Program-made: the position numbers and the translations under genes
Shown: piece by piece, positions 36,401 to 44,686 of the stretch
How positions within the stretch are numbered: position 1 is the first letter of the stretch
Layout: each line of letters begins with the position of its first letter
The notes under the pieces: model-generated
The model's database searches: none
Seen by the model: only the letters and a program-made list of their open reading frames with translations
Told to the model about the DNA's origin: nothing
Assembly: GCA_001899175.1 (NCBI GenBank)
Contig: MKVH01000021.1
Span: forward strand, 186,001 to 250,000
Direction of reading: 5' to 3'
Source of the DNA: Candidatus Kapaibacterium thiocyanatum
Lineage (GTDB): Bacteria; Bacteroidota; Ignavibacteria; Kapaibacteriales; Kapaibacteriaceae
DNA: 64,000 nucleotides

Positions 36401-37167
36401 TGACAGAGCTGAACGAAAGCCTCGGCAGGCAAGCCAAGGAACTCGCCATCTCCAATGCCGAGCTGGAACAGTTCGCCTACGTCGCATCGCACGACCTGCA
36501 GGAACCGCTCCGTATGGTGACGAGCTTCCTGACGCAGCTCGAGAAGAAATACGGCGACGCGATCGACAGCAAAGGCAAACAGTACATCTATTTCGCCGTG
36601 GATGGCGCCAAGAGGATGCGACAGATCATCCTCGATCTTCTCGAGTTCTCGAGAGTCGGACGCACCGTCAACAAGAGAGAAGCCGTCGATCTCAACGAAC
36701 TCGTCGGTGAAGTCGAAGGCCTGCACAGGAAGCAGATCGACGAGTCCGGAGCGACGATCGAAATGACTCCCTTGCCCGTCCTCATGTCCTATCGCGCCCC
36801 GGTACGCCAGGTCTTCCAGAACCTGATCAGCAACGGTCTGAAGTATCAATCTCCCGGCAACCGCCCCGTCATCCGCATCACCTTCGACGAAACGGATACG
36901 CATTGGAGCTTCTCCATCTCGGACAACGGCATCGGAATCGACGGCGAGTACTTCGACCGCATCTTCATCATCTTCCAGCGACTGCACAACAAGGATGAAT
37001 ATTCGGGCACCGGCATGGGACTGGCCGTGACCAGGAAGATCATCGAAACATTGGGAGGAACGATATGGGTGGAATCCGAACCAGATAAAGGAAGTACCTT
37101 TTCATTCACCATCTCGAAGATCGATCATCCCCGTGCGGGACAGAATCACGAAAGCGATACACCATGA
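33448..37167 (+). CDS. Multi-PAS/GAF sensor histidine kinase
   Basis: 1,239 residues with no membrane helix, so cytoplasmic. Order: a shortened PAS at ~1-100, PAS at ~105-225, ~232-345 and ~350-480, a GAF-like domain at ~485-635, PAS at ~636-755, ~757-868 and ~873-990, then DHp with the phosphorylated His1015 in YVASHDLQEPLR, and an HATPase with N-box Asn1125 (QNLISNGLKY), SDNGIGI and GTGMGLAVT. It resembles phytochrome-family output kinases. An in-frame stop lies three codons before the ATG, so the first PAS is truly short. The last four bases overlap the receiver gene in an ATGA junction, making the next protein its likely partner. Confidence 0.92.
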   Translation: MIGNVIRRLTESSHTGSILMNARFDITYRSPLAIRIGDVIVMDPEIREAISDSIIPFTHDFHGTDTDGHAIWVECTFNNMLHEPGIEAIVCFIRDVTDRRRAEDELRQTVQELSAYKHALDESSIVAITDQKGVIKHVNDNFCRISKYSREELIGQDHRIINSSYHDKDYIRELWTTIARGNIWKGELRNRARDGSLYWVDTTIVPFLNENGKPYQYIAIRSDITERKLAEIELGKRADLIESLLESITDGFIAVDDDMRYTYVNKTICEMVGLPPEAMLGHRMWDLFPDAVGSATYNTIQEALTERRYTSNEDYYPPLNLWQENRVYPTGKGLSIFIRDISTKKEEEHHLKLLQSVITGTTDAVMITEAHAADGETAPRIVYVNDAFTRMTGYPADEVIGRSPRILQGPDTDRQELARLRQAMSEWQSYECTVVNYRKNGEEFWMNMAISPVANEKGWFTHWIAIERDVTASKNKELQKSLMAELGIIFNANENLGIALHDVLRRLVSFGPITSAEIWLVGTDTEKINLAAETVREGTEPTAFDGETTARHHARGEALVGAAWATGDIQTWYDAEGRSAHAVPLHHTDDIVGVLVFGLSSKGNVTDSLAALMKSVCTFLGPEVRRRQLEQELYQLFTLTPDSICIAGTDGYAKRLNPAFCAVLEYSEAELLASPLLSFVHPDDREQTIAALGELGVGKPVPYMENRMVTRSGAIRWMAWTATPLPEEGLFFSVAKDISYKKELEDLLLKANTLARIGSWEVDLVRQTIYWSDLTREIHEVGPDFTPDMENTTAFFHEGEDRTRIVQAFTDAIEHGTPFDVELEITTGCGHTKWIRVKGEPEFKLGACARIYGSFQDIDDRKKAELAALRALEERNTILESIGDAFFAVDMDWTVTYWNNTASRIVQVPRQDVIDKRLWDVFSADSNPLSYSMYSHAMRTKQAVHFEDYYAPLKHWYEISAYPSARGLSVYLKDISDRKASEIRMTELNESLGRQAKELAISNAELEQFAYVASHDLQEPLRMVTSFLTQLEKKYGDAIDSKGKQYIYFAVDGAKRMRQIILDLLEFSRVGRTVNKREAVDLNELVGEVEGLHRKQIDESGATIEMTPLPVLMSYRAPVRQVFQNLISNGLKYQSPGNRPVIRITFDETDTHWSFSISDNGIGIDGEYFDRIFIIFQRLHNKDEYSGTGMGLAVTRKIIETLGGTIWVESEPDKGSTFSFTISKIDHPRAGQNHESDTP

Positions 37168-37586
37168 AATCGATACATATCCTCCTGATCGAAGATAACG
37201 AAGGTGATATTCTTCTGACGACGGAGGCCTTCCAGGAGAGCAGGATCGTCAACACCATCTCCGTCATCAGGGACGGGAAGGAAGCCATCACCTTCTTCGA
37301 GCCGACGTCGGAGCCGGAGAAACTTCCTGACCTCGTCCTGCTCGACATCAACCTTCCGAAGAAGAGCGGGCATGAAGTGCTCATGCATATCAAGACGACG
37401 GAGCGCTACAAGCACATTCCCGTCATCATGCTCACGACATCGTCATCGGAAAAGGACATCCTCAAGTCCTACAACAACTATGCGAACTGCTTCATCACGA
37501 AGCCCGTCGAAGTCGCGGATTTCATGGATGCCATCGACAGGATAGAGGACTTCTGGATCAACATCGTTTCCATTCCGAAGAGATAG
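37164..37586 (+). CDS. Single-domain response regulator (Rcp1-like)
   Basis: 140 residues, all receiver: acidic pocket IEDNEGD (Asp11), phosphoacceptor Asp61 in VLLDINLPKKSG, conserved Thr/Ser in MLTTSSSEKD and Lys in FITKPVEV. The stretch between beta 2 and 3 and the C-terminal FWINIVSIP resemble the Rcp1 class that partners phytochrome-like kinases. No output domain. ATGA overlap with the kinase upstream and a one-base gap to the next gene show an operon. Confidence 0.92.
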   Translation: MKSIHILLIEDNEGDILLTTEAFQESRIVNTISVIRDGKEAITFFEPTSEPEKLPDLVLLDINLPKKSGHEVLMHIKTTERYKHIPVIMLTTSSSEKDILKSYNNYANCFITKPVEVADFMDAIDRIEDFWINIVSIPKR

Positions 37587-37587
37587 C

Positions 37588-38571
37588 ATGCCGGCGGATA
37601 GCAGCAAATACAGGGTGCTCGTCATCGAGGACAATCCGGGGGACTACGTCCTGGTCGAGGACTTTCTGTACGAGCAGATCGAAGCACCCACGATCACCCA
37701 TGCGGAGAGCTTCGAGAAGGCGAGTTCCATCCTCACGAAAGATGGCCAACGATTCGATGTCGTCCTGCTTGACCTTTCCCTGTCGGACAGAACGGGAGAA
37801 GGCCTCATCCACGATATCGTCGGCTTGTGTCCCGACATTCCCGTCATCGTACTGACGGGGTATGCCGACTTCGCCTTCGGCGTGAAGTCGCTTTCGATGG
37901 GAATCGCCGACTACATCCTCAAGGAAGAGCTCACCGCACTGATCCTGTACAAGAGTATCGTCTACAGTTCCGAACGGAGAAGGATATCGTCGGCACTGCT
38001 CGAATCGGAGCATAAGTACAGTGAGCTCTTCCACCTCAGCCCACTGCCCATGTGGGTATGCGATTGCGGCACCCTCAAGTTCATCGACGTCAACAATGCC
38101 GCGATCAGGCACTACGGCTTCAGCCTCCAGGAGTTCCTGGACATGTCGATCGCGGACATACAACAGATCGGAAGCATGCCGGAAGCGATGCCCTCGGATC
38201 CCGGATTTCCCGAACGCTACATGCAGGGAATCGTCGATCATCGGAAGAAGAATGGCGAGATGATCCGCGTGGACCTTCGGAGCAATGCCTTGCAGTACAA
38301 GGGCACGTCATCACGGATCATCCTCGCGAACGACGTCACGGAACGACTGAACTACATCAATGCCATCGAAGCCCAGAACAGAAAGCTCAAGGAGATAGCC
38401 TGGATGCAGTCCCACGTGATACGCGCTCCACTGTCGAGGATCATGGGCCTGATTTCCATCATCCGCGACTCCAAAGGGTCCACCGAAGAGCGCGACGAAA
38501 TGCTCGGCTATCTGATGACCTCGGCGCACGAACTGGACAAGGTCATCAGGAACATCACGGAACTGACGTGA
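37588..38571 (+). CDS. REC-PAS-DHp protein lacking an ATPase domain
   Basis: 327 residues. Receiver at ~8-125 with IEDNPGD and Asp62 in VLLDLSLSD; PAS at ~140-255 (YSELFHLSPLPMWVCD ... IILANDVTERL); then ~70 residues that match a histidine-kinase dimerisation helix pair with His in AWMQSHVIRAPLSRIMGL. The chain ends where the catalytic ATPase domain should begin. It may be phosphorylated in trans by the 1,239-aa kinase, act as a phosphotransfer hub, or be a degenerate kinase. It is third in the signalling operon. Confidence 0.85.
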   Translation: MPADSSKYRVLVIEDNPGDYVLVEDFLYEQIEAPTITHAESFEKASSILTKDGQRFDVVLLDLSLSDRTGEGLIHDIVGLCPDIPVIVLTGYADFAFGVKSLSMGIADYILKEELTALILYKSIVYSSERRRISSALLESEHKYSELFHLSPLPMWVCDCGTLKFIDVNNAAIRHYGFSLQEFLDMSIADIQQIGSMPEAMPSDPGFPERYMQGIVDHRKKNGEMIRVDLRSNALQYKGTSSRIILANDVTERLNYINAIEAQNRKLKEIAWMQSHVIRAPLSRIMGLISIIRDSKGSTEERDEMLGYLMTSAHELDKVIRNITELT

Positions 38572-38676
38572 TATCGTCCGATCCGTGAGTGACCGGGAAA
38601 CACGATGCGAGTCCCGATCGGGAACATTCACGCGATACGTCGTTTCAGACGTGGCCACCATGATGGAGGACCGACC

Positions 38677-38874
38677 ATGGCAGTGAAAGGACAGCTCAGA
38701 CAACCGACATCGCCCATGCCGGCCCAGCATCAGGAGAAGCCCGGCATGGAGCACAGGATGAAGCCGCACCCGAAGTACATAGCCCCGGCCTTCGTCTTCT
38801 TCGCAAGCGAAGCGGACCGCAGCTTCATCACCGGCGAAGTGCTCGTGCTGTACGGCGGAACGACGATGGGATGA
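38677..38874 (+). pseudogene. Short-chain dehydrogenase with its core deleted in frame
   Basis: ATG at 38677 with GGAGG eight bases upstream opens a 65-residue frame. Its first half (PAQHQEKPGMEHRMKPHPKY) matches the N-terminal extension of general-stress SDR oxidoreductases of the YdaD/glucose-dehydrogenase type, and its second half (AFVFFASEADRSFITGEVLV then LYGGTT) is the extreme C-terminus of the same family. The entire Rossmann core and the Tyr-x-x-x-Lys catalytic segment, roughly 200 residues, are missing without loss of frame. It cannot be an active dehydrogenase. The intact ribosome site means a 65-aa peptide could still be made. Confidence 0.75.
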
Positions 38875-38979
38875 CGTGGAACCTTTCCCTATGCATCGGG
38901 TAGCACCGTTGTGCGCGATAGCCGGACGCTTCGCGTTCCGCCGTGATCGACGTTCACCACGATGCGAGCAGGAGGTATC

Positions 38980-39777
38980 ATGAGAGCTCTATGGTCCGGA
39001 TCGATTTCATTCGGCCTCGTCAAGATTCCCGTCAAGCTCCTCAGTGCCGTGAAGGAACGGGAGCTGAGTTTCGATCTGCTCTCGAAGAAGGATCACTCCC
39101 CGATCCGCTACAAGCGCGTATCCGAATCCACGGGCAAGGAAATCTCCTACCAGGACATCGTGAAGGGATTCGAATACTCCAGGGGACGCTACGTCATCGT
39201 GACCCCGCAGGACTTCACGAATGCGAGTCCGGACAAATCGCACAGTATCGACATCCTCCAGTTCACGTCATTCGACAGCATCGACCCGATCTACTACGAC
39301 AAGGCCTACTACCTCGTTCCCCACAAGGGTGCGGAGAAGATCTACCATCTTCTCTGGAAGGCTCTGAGCAAATCGCAGACCATCGGCATCGCCGAGTTCG
39401 TACTCCGCACCAGGGCACACCCCGTAGCTCTCCGGCCCTGGCACGACGGAGCGCTCCTGCTGCACCAGATGCACTACGCCGGTGAGATAGGAAGCATACC
39501 CGGTTCCATACCCGACTCCGACAGAACGTCACCCAAGGAACTATCGCTGGCGATGAAGCTCGTAGAATCGCTCTCGAAGGAATTCGATGCCGCCGCGTTC
39601 AAGGATACCTACACGGCGAAACTGAAGCGTGTGATCAGGGCGAAGGCGAAGGGCAAGACGGTGACCATCCACGAACGGCCGAAGAAGGAACGCGGCAAGG
39701 TCATCGACCTCATGGAAGAACTGAAGCTGAGCCTGACGGAGAACAAGCCACGATCGCCGCAACGGAGGAAGACCGGA
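38980..39777 (+). CDS. ku: Ku protein, non-homologous end joining
   Basis: 266 residues. ATG at 38980 is fixed by AGGAGG five bases upstream. MRALWSGSISFGLVKIPVKL is the standard bacterial Ku start, and the Ku bridge and pillar segments follow (YDKAYYLVPHKGAEKIYHLL, ALRPWHDGALLLHQMHYA). Ku homodimers ring broken DNA ends and recruit LigD activities. The basic C-terminus (KPRSPQRRKTG) fits DNA binding. Its stop region overlaps the next gene in an ATGA junction. Confidence 0.93.
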
Positions 39778-40400
39778 TGAGCCTGCGCACCTACACGAAG
39801 AAGAGAACCTTCACGAAGACCCCCGAGCCGCAGGGAGCGGTCGAGCGCAGTCACAAGGCCCTCCGCTTCGTCGTTCAGAAGCATGACGCCTCCCGGCTTC
39901 ACTACGACTTCCGTCTCGAGCTGGATGGCGTGCTGAAGAGTTGGGCCGTTCCCAAAGGACCGTCGTTACGTCCGTCCGACAAACGGCTGGCCGTGATGGT
40001 CGAGGATCATCCCTACGACTATCGCACGTTCGAAGGTGTCATCCCCGAGGGCAACTACGGTGCAGGCACCGTGCTGGTCTGGGATGAAGGTACCTACGAG
40101 CCCGTCGAGGCCGCGGGCAAGAGCATTCCGGCACAGCAGACCGCCATGAACCATGGATTGCGGGAAGGATCGGTCGTGATCGAGCTGCACGGCACGAAAC
40201 TCAAGGGCGCATTCTCCCTCGTCCGCATGCATGGCAGTGGAGGCAACAACTGGTTGCTGGTCAAGAAGGACGATGACTACGCGAAGGACATCGACGTCAC
40301 GAGAAAGACGCGATCGGTGATCAGCGGCAAGAACCTCGACGAAGTAGGAGGAAGGAAACGCCGGAAACCCAGCCATACGGCACGAGATGCGAAAGAATGA
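39777..40400 (+). CDS. LigD-type 3'-phosphoesterase, stand-alone
   Basis: 207 residues. The PE domain signature is complete: FVVQKHDASRLHYDFRLEL, SWAVPKGPSL, VEDHPYDYRTFEGVIPEGNY, GSVVIELHG and NNWLLVKKDD. This domain trims 3' phosphates and ribonucleotides at broken ends. In most bacteria it is fused to the LigD ligase and polymerase; here it ends with a basic tail (KRRKPSHTARD) and is its own gene, overlapping Ku by four bases and the ligase by 14. Confidence 0.9.
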   Translation: MSLRTYTKKRTFTKTPEPQGAVERSHKALRFVVQKHDASRLHYDFRLELDGVLKSWAVPKGPSLRPSDKRLAVMVEDHPYDYRTFEGVIPEGNYGAGTVLVWDEGTYEPVEAAGKSIPAQQTAMNHGLREGSVVIELHGTKLKGAFSLVRMHGSGGNNWLLVKKDDDYAKDIDVTRKTRSVISGKNLDEVGGRKRRKPSHTARDAKE

Positions 40401-41334
40401 TCCATATCCACGGGCGATACGTCCCATGCTGGCGACGCTCGTCGACGGGCCCTTCACGGACAGGGACTGGGTATTCGAAATCAAATGGGACGGATATCGT
40501 ACGATCGCCATGGTGAATCACGGCAAGGTTCGTCTGCTGTCGCGCAACGCGCAGGTCTTCACGGAAACGTTCGCACCCGTCACCGCTACGCTGGATGGTC
40601 TCCGTCACGACGCCGTCATCGACGGGGAGATCGTCGTACTCGACGACATGGGACGCTCCCGTTTCCAGCTGCTTCAGACATGGAAGAAGACGGGTCAGGG
40701 AACGCTGGTCTACTGCGCCTTCGATCTGTTGTGGCTCGATGGGCATCGCCTCGACGCACTCCCCCTCCTCGACCGGAAGGAACTGTTGAAGACCGTTCTT
40801 CCCGGGAATCCGACGATCATGTATTCGGAGCACGTCCCCGAACGGGGCGAGGACTTCTTCAGAACCGCCAGGAAGAGCGGGCTCGAAGGGATCATGGCCA
40901 AACGCAAGGACAGCGGCTATCACGCAGGAATCCGAAGCAGGGACTGGCTCAAGATCAAGACCCACGCACGTCAGGAAGTCGTCATCGCCGGATACACGGA
41001 AGGGCGCGGATCGCGCAAGCACTTCGGGGCTCTCGTTCTCGGCGTCTATGAAGGCAACGACCTGATCTACGTCGGTCATACCGGCACCGGATTCGACGAA
41101 GATACGCTCGAGGATGTCCAGGCGAAGCTGCATCGGCTCGAACGGAAGACATCTCCCTTCGATGACGTGCCCGTCACCAATGCACCGGTACGGTGGGTAC
41201 GCCCCACGCTCGTTGCGGAAGTGCGATTCCAGGAATGGACCAACGACGGCGTCATGCGACAGCCCGTCTTCCTGGGCCTCAGATCGGACAAGAACGCGCA
41301 CGACGTCCGTCGGGAGCGTGTATCATCGACATGA
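40387..41334 (+). CDS. ATP-dependent DNA ligase (LigD ligase domain), stand-alone
   Basis: 315 residues. Nucleotidyltransferase motif I with the adenylated Lys is EIKWDGYR; later motifs include HDAVIDGEIVVLDD, YCAFDLLWLDG, EGIMAKRKDSGYHAG and WLKIKTH, followed by an OB-fold (VIAGYTEGRGSRKHFGALVL). It seals ends held by Ku. The upstream gene overlaps by 14 bases and the downstream polymerase gene starts at or just past its stop. Confidence 0.92.
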   Translation: MRKNDPYPRAIRPMLATLVDGPFTDRDWVFEIKWDGYRTIAMVNHGKVRLLSRNAQVFTETFAPVTATLDGLRHDAVIDGEIVVLDDMGRSRFQLLQTWKKTGQGTLVYCAFDLLWLDGHRLDALPLLDRKELLKTVLPGNPTIMYSEHVPERGEDFFRTARKSGLEGIMAKRKDSGYHAGIRSRDWLKIKTHARQEVVIAGYTEGRGSRKHFGALVLGVYEGNDLIYVGHTGTGFDEDTLEDVQAKLHRLERKTSPFDDVPVTNAPVRWVRPTLVAEVRFQEWTNDGVMRQPVFLGLRSDKNAHDVRRERVSST

Positions 41335-41345
41335 AGAGGACCGTC

Positions 41346-42287
41346 ATGACCGCACCCCATGCATGGATCAGCGAGGATGAAACCACCGTCACCCGTACCG
41401 TCAATCGTCATGAACTTTCGCTGACCAACCTCACGAAGTTCTACTGGAGGCGTGGTGGTATCACGAAGCGGGATGTCCTCGAATACTATCACGCGATATC
41501 ATCCTACGTCATGCCGTACCTGAAGGACCGGCCACAGTCTCTCCTGCGTCACCCCGAAGGAGCCGAGCGAGCCGGCTTCTACCAGAAGGACGTGAAGGGA
41601 AAGGTCGCCGACTGGATGCGGCTCCACGTCGACTACAGCGAGTCCACGGGCAAGGACGTGCACTACCTCGTGTGCGAAGACAAGGCCACGCTCCTCTATA
41701 TGGCGAACATGGGATGCATCGAGATGCATCCATGGCATTCGCGTGCCGACCATCCCGATCATCCCGACTACTGCCTCATCGATCTGGATCCCCTCTCCAT
41801 CGGATTCGACAAGGTCGTCAAGACGGCACTGGTAGTCAAGGACGTGCTCGACGACTGGAAGATCGCATCCTTCTGCAAGACGTCCGGTGCGACTGGACTG
41901 CACATCTACATTCCATTGGGTGCGCGATACACCTACGCCCAATCGCGGCAGTTCGCGCAGGTCATCGTTACCGCTGTCCACGAACTGGCCCCGTCGATCA
42001 CGAGTCTGGAGCGCGCACCGGCGAAGCGTCGACGCAAGGTCTATCTGGACCATCTGCAGAACGGTCAGGGACAGACCGTCGCCGCTCCCTATTCCCTTCG
42101 TGCCCGTCCTGGGGCCCTGGTATCGACGCCCCTTCACTGGGAGGAAGTCCGTAAAGGGCTGGATCCCGGCCGATTCACCATCACGACCATCTTCGACCGT
42201 CTGAAGGAAACGGGAGACCTGTTCAAACCGGTGCTCGGAAAAGGCACGAATCTCGACAGATTCCTGCGGAGCAATGGTCATCAGTAG
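41346..42287 (+). CDS. LigD-type primase/polymerase (PolDom), stand-alone
   Basis: 313 residues from the ATG at 41346, which has AGAGGA five bases upstream; an ATG at 41331 forming an ATGA overlap with the ligase stop is the alternative start. The archaeo-eukaryotic primase fold is shown by HPWHSRADHPDHPDY, the metal-binding Asp pair in LIDLDP, SGATGLHIYIPL and VYLDHLQNGQGQT. It fills gaps with nucleotides or ribonucleotides during end joining. Gene order Ku, PE, ligase, polymerase makes the full pathway from four separate polypeptides. Confidence 0.92.
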   Translation: MTAPHAWISEDETTVTRTVNRHELSLTNLTKFYWRRGGITKRDVLEYYHAISSYVMPYLKDRPQSLLRHPEGAERAGFYQKDVKGKVADWMRLHVDYSESTGKDVHYLVCEDKATLLYMANMGCIEMHPWHSRADHPDHPDYCLIDLDPLSIGFDKVVKTALVVKDVLDDWKIASFCKTSGATGLHIYIPLGARYTYAQSRQFAQVIVTAVHELAPSITSLERAPAKRRRKVYLDHLQNGQGQTVAAPYSLRARPGALVSTPLHWEEVRKGLDPGRFTITTIFDRLKETGDLFKPVLGKGTNLDRFLRSNGHQ

Positions 42288-42342
42288 CGGTTTCCATAGT
42301 TTGGGCAAAAGTCCTTCCACACCATTCCATCCCCTGACCACG

Positions 42343-43236
42343 ATGTTCCGCACCATCCTGCTTCTCGGTTTCGTTCTCTTCCTCACGCACGATCTGACGG
42401 CGCAGAAAGGCGAAGCTCGGCGTCAGATCGCGAAGATCATCCAGTCGTCGAATGCGAAGGTCGGCGTCTCCGTGCTCGGCCTCGAGGACAGGGATACGCT
42501 GGCGTTCGACGGGAAGGGACACTATCCGATGCAGAGCGTCTACAAGTTCCCACTGGCGGTGGCCGTACTGCACGAGGTGGATCGTGGGAAGCTCTCACTC
42601 GATATGAAGATCCATGTCCGGAAGAAGGACCTGCTCCCCGATACATGGAGCCCGATGCGGGACAAGTATCCGAAGGGCGAGATACACCTCACCCTGAGCG
42701 AGATCCTCCGATACACGGTATCGCAGAGCGACAACAACGGATGCGACATCCTGTTCCGCATGCTCGGCGGACCGGCCAAGGTGGAGGCGTACATCCGCAG
42801 TCTCGGCATCACCGGTATGGCGTTCGCGGCTACGGAAGAGGAGATGCACGAGAGGCCGAAGACGCAGTTCTCGAACTGGTGCGAACCGGAGGCAATGGTG
42901 AAACTGCTCGACATGTTCCATGGCGGGCGTATCCTTTCGGAATCGAGCAGGAAGTTCCTGTGGAATGCCATGGCGGAAACGTCGACAGGACCGGACCGGA
43001 TCAAGGGACTTCTCCCGCCGGGCACGACAGTGGCCCACAAGACGGGATCCTCCGGCAGGAACAGCGAGGGTACCATCCACGCCCTCAATGACGTCGGTAT
43101 CGTCGTGCTTCCGAAGAACAGGCACGTCGCCATCGTCGTCTACGTCTCGGACTCGCACGAGGACAACGACACCCTGGAGAACGTCATCGCCAGGATATCG
43201 AAGATCGTCTGGGATTATTTCTCGGCGAAGAAATGA
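42343..43236 (+). CDS. bla: Class A beta-lactamase (subclass A2, PER/CepA-like)
   Basis: 297 residues. Signal peptide MFRTILLLGFVLFLTHDLTAQ; active-site Ser70-x-x-Lys73 in MQSVYKFPL, SDN loop in VSQSDNNGCDIL, the Glu166 region in ATEEEMHERP, and KTG in VAHKTGSSG. The SVYKF and EEEMH forms and the SDNNGCD extension are those of the A2 branch (PER, CepA, CfxA) typical of Bacteroidota. Periplasmic hydrolysis of beta-lactams is expected; substrate range cannot be read. It follows the end-joining operon by 55 bases in the same direction, so readthrough is possible. Confidence 0.9.
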   Translation: MFRTILLLGFVLFLTHDLTAQKGEARRQIAKIIQSSNAKVGVSVLGLEDRDTLAFDGKGHYPMQSVYKFPLAVAVLHEVDRGKLSLDMKIHVRKKDLLPDTWSPMRDKYPKGEIHLTLSEILRYTVSQSDNNGCDILFRMLGGPAKVEAYIRSLGITGMAFAATEEEMHERPKTQFSNWCEPEAMVKLLDMFHGGRILSESSRKFLWNAMAETSTGPDRIKGLLPPGTTVAHKTGSSGRNSEGTIHALNDVGIVVLPKNRHVAIVVYVSDSHEDNDTLENVIARISKIVWDYFSAKK

Positions 43237-43244
43237 TGCCGGCC

Positions 43245-44570
43245 CTACAGCTCCACATGTAGTCGTATCGCTCCGAGATCGACCGGACCGCGATCGGCAT
43301 TGTAGGCAGGATTGGAGATATGCTGCCAGTCGATCGATAGCGATGCCCATTTCATGATGCGCAGCGTGTAGAGAAGCTCGACGATGGTTTCCGGACGATA
43401 GTCGAGTGCTCCGTCTCCGATGAAGAAACTGATTCCACCCCTGGCCAGGTAGTCGCGGCGCTCCTGCGAGAGCGCATTACCGACGATGCCGACGAAGAGT
43501 TCGTCCTCAGCCCGACCCCATGATGTCCCCTTGATCCTCGCACCTGCGGAGATGGAACGATCGATCTCCGTGAATGCATAGGTCTCGGTCTTTCCATCCG
43601 CCCAACTGGCCCGCAGAAAGACGCCGATATCGTCGGCTACGGCTTGTTCGATGTTGAGTCCGAAGCCGAACTTGATCTGTTCGGTCGTCCGGACCTTGCC
43701 GATATCCGGCGGCTCTCCTGTCTTCGCCGCAAGGTCCAGTGCATCCTGATACCGCGCCATGATCGCACGGTTGCGGAAGGCAAGCACGCGTACCGCTCCC
43801 GGACGCCCATCGATCGTATGGCTATGTCCGACCTCGAGCTGATCTCCGTAATGCTTCATGATATCAGGGTCCAGTGCCTGCTGATTCGGCTCGTATGGCT
43901 GTATGAAGCGGCCCAGACGGAGCACCCAATCGTCGTGATACCATTCCAGTGCCAGTCCCCACGAGTATCCGCGTGCATCGGCCGCATAGTCGTATGCACC
44001 GTGCGTCATCAACGACCAGTTCATGAACTGCGTTCGCGGATCATGACTATAGATATTGTCATCGAAGATATCGAGCGCAGCAAGATTGCCGGCCGTCACC
44101 ACGAGACGATGGGTGGCCGTCGTATCCGCGAGCTGATTGACATCCGAATCGACGGGAAGCGGTACGTCGTTCAGGGGAATGGTCTGACGCAGGAAGAGCC
44201 TGGCCATATAGACCCTGAAGGTCGGGCCTGTGGTTCGGGCCATCTCGCCGTTCGTGAAGCCGCCAAGGCCGAGCAACCCCGAAAGGGCGAGACCACGCGC
44301 CGTCTCGATGTTGAGGTAGACCTCCCCTCCCGGCCATAGCCGTAGCCCACCCATGACCGTGGCCGTCAGCGAATAACTCGGTTCAGGGTCCGGCGTCAGA
44401 CTGTTCGTCCCGGAATATCGTGCCGGGAATCCTGCCTTCCCCTGCCAGATGTACGTCGTCTGGAATCCGGCCTTCCATGTCTCCTGCCCGGAAGTCTGTC
44501 CATACGACGACGTGGCTGTCCACAGGAACAGGACGAGGATCGCGATGGGAAGGCGATAGCGAGCGAACAT
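43245..44570 (-). CDS. Outer-membrane carbohydrate-type porin (OprB-like)
   Basis: 441 residues from the ATG at 44570, with signal peptide MFARYRLPIAILVLFLWTAT cleaved near SYGQ. The body alternates short beta strands and turns (YSLTATVMGGLRLWPGGEVY, YSWGLALEWYHDDWVLRLGR, TIVELLYTLRIMKWASLSID) and ends with a strand in ...RLHVEL, as in outer-membrane barrels. HISNPAYNADRGPVDLGAIR is typical of OprB/AlgE-like carbohydrate porins. The gene converges on the beta-lactamase with an 8-base gap. The transported solute is unknown. Confidence 0.75.
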   Translation of the reverse strand: MFARYRLPIAILVLFLWTATSSYGQTSGQETWKAGFQTTYIWQGKAGFPARYSGTNSLTPDPEPSYSLTATVMGGLRLWPGGEVYLNIETARGLALSGLLGLGGFTNGEMARTTGPTFRVYMARLFLRQTIPLNDVPLPVDSDVNQLADTTATHRLVVTAGNLAALDIFDDNIYSHDPRTQFMNWSLMTHGAYDYAADARGYSWGLALEWYHDDWVLRLGRFIQPYEPNQQALDPDIMKHYGDQLEVGHSHTIDGRPGAVRVLAFRNRAIMARYQDALDLAAKTGEPPDIGKVRTTEQIKFGFGLNIEQAVADDIGVFLRASWADGKTETYAFTEIDRSISAGARIKGTSWGRAEDELFVGIVGNALSQERRDYLARGGISFFIGDGALDYRPETIVELLYTLRIMKWASLSIDWQHISNPAYNADRGPVDLGAIRLHVEL

Positions 44571-44686
44571 GACGATAGCCGATGCGGAACGATACTGATG
44601 GCCTTGGCGAGGGCGGGCAAATATAGCCTGAGCGGCTCCGCCGCAGCTCACTACCGTTCGTTAGAATTCGCTGAGAGCATGTCCTC

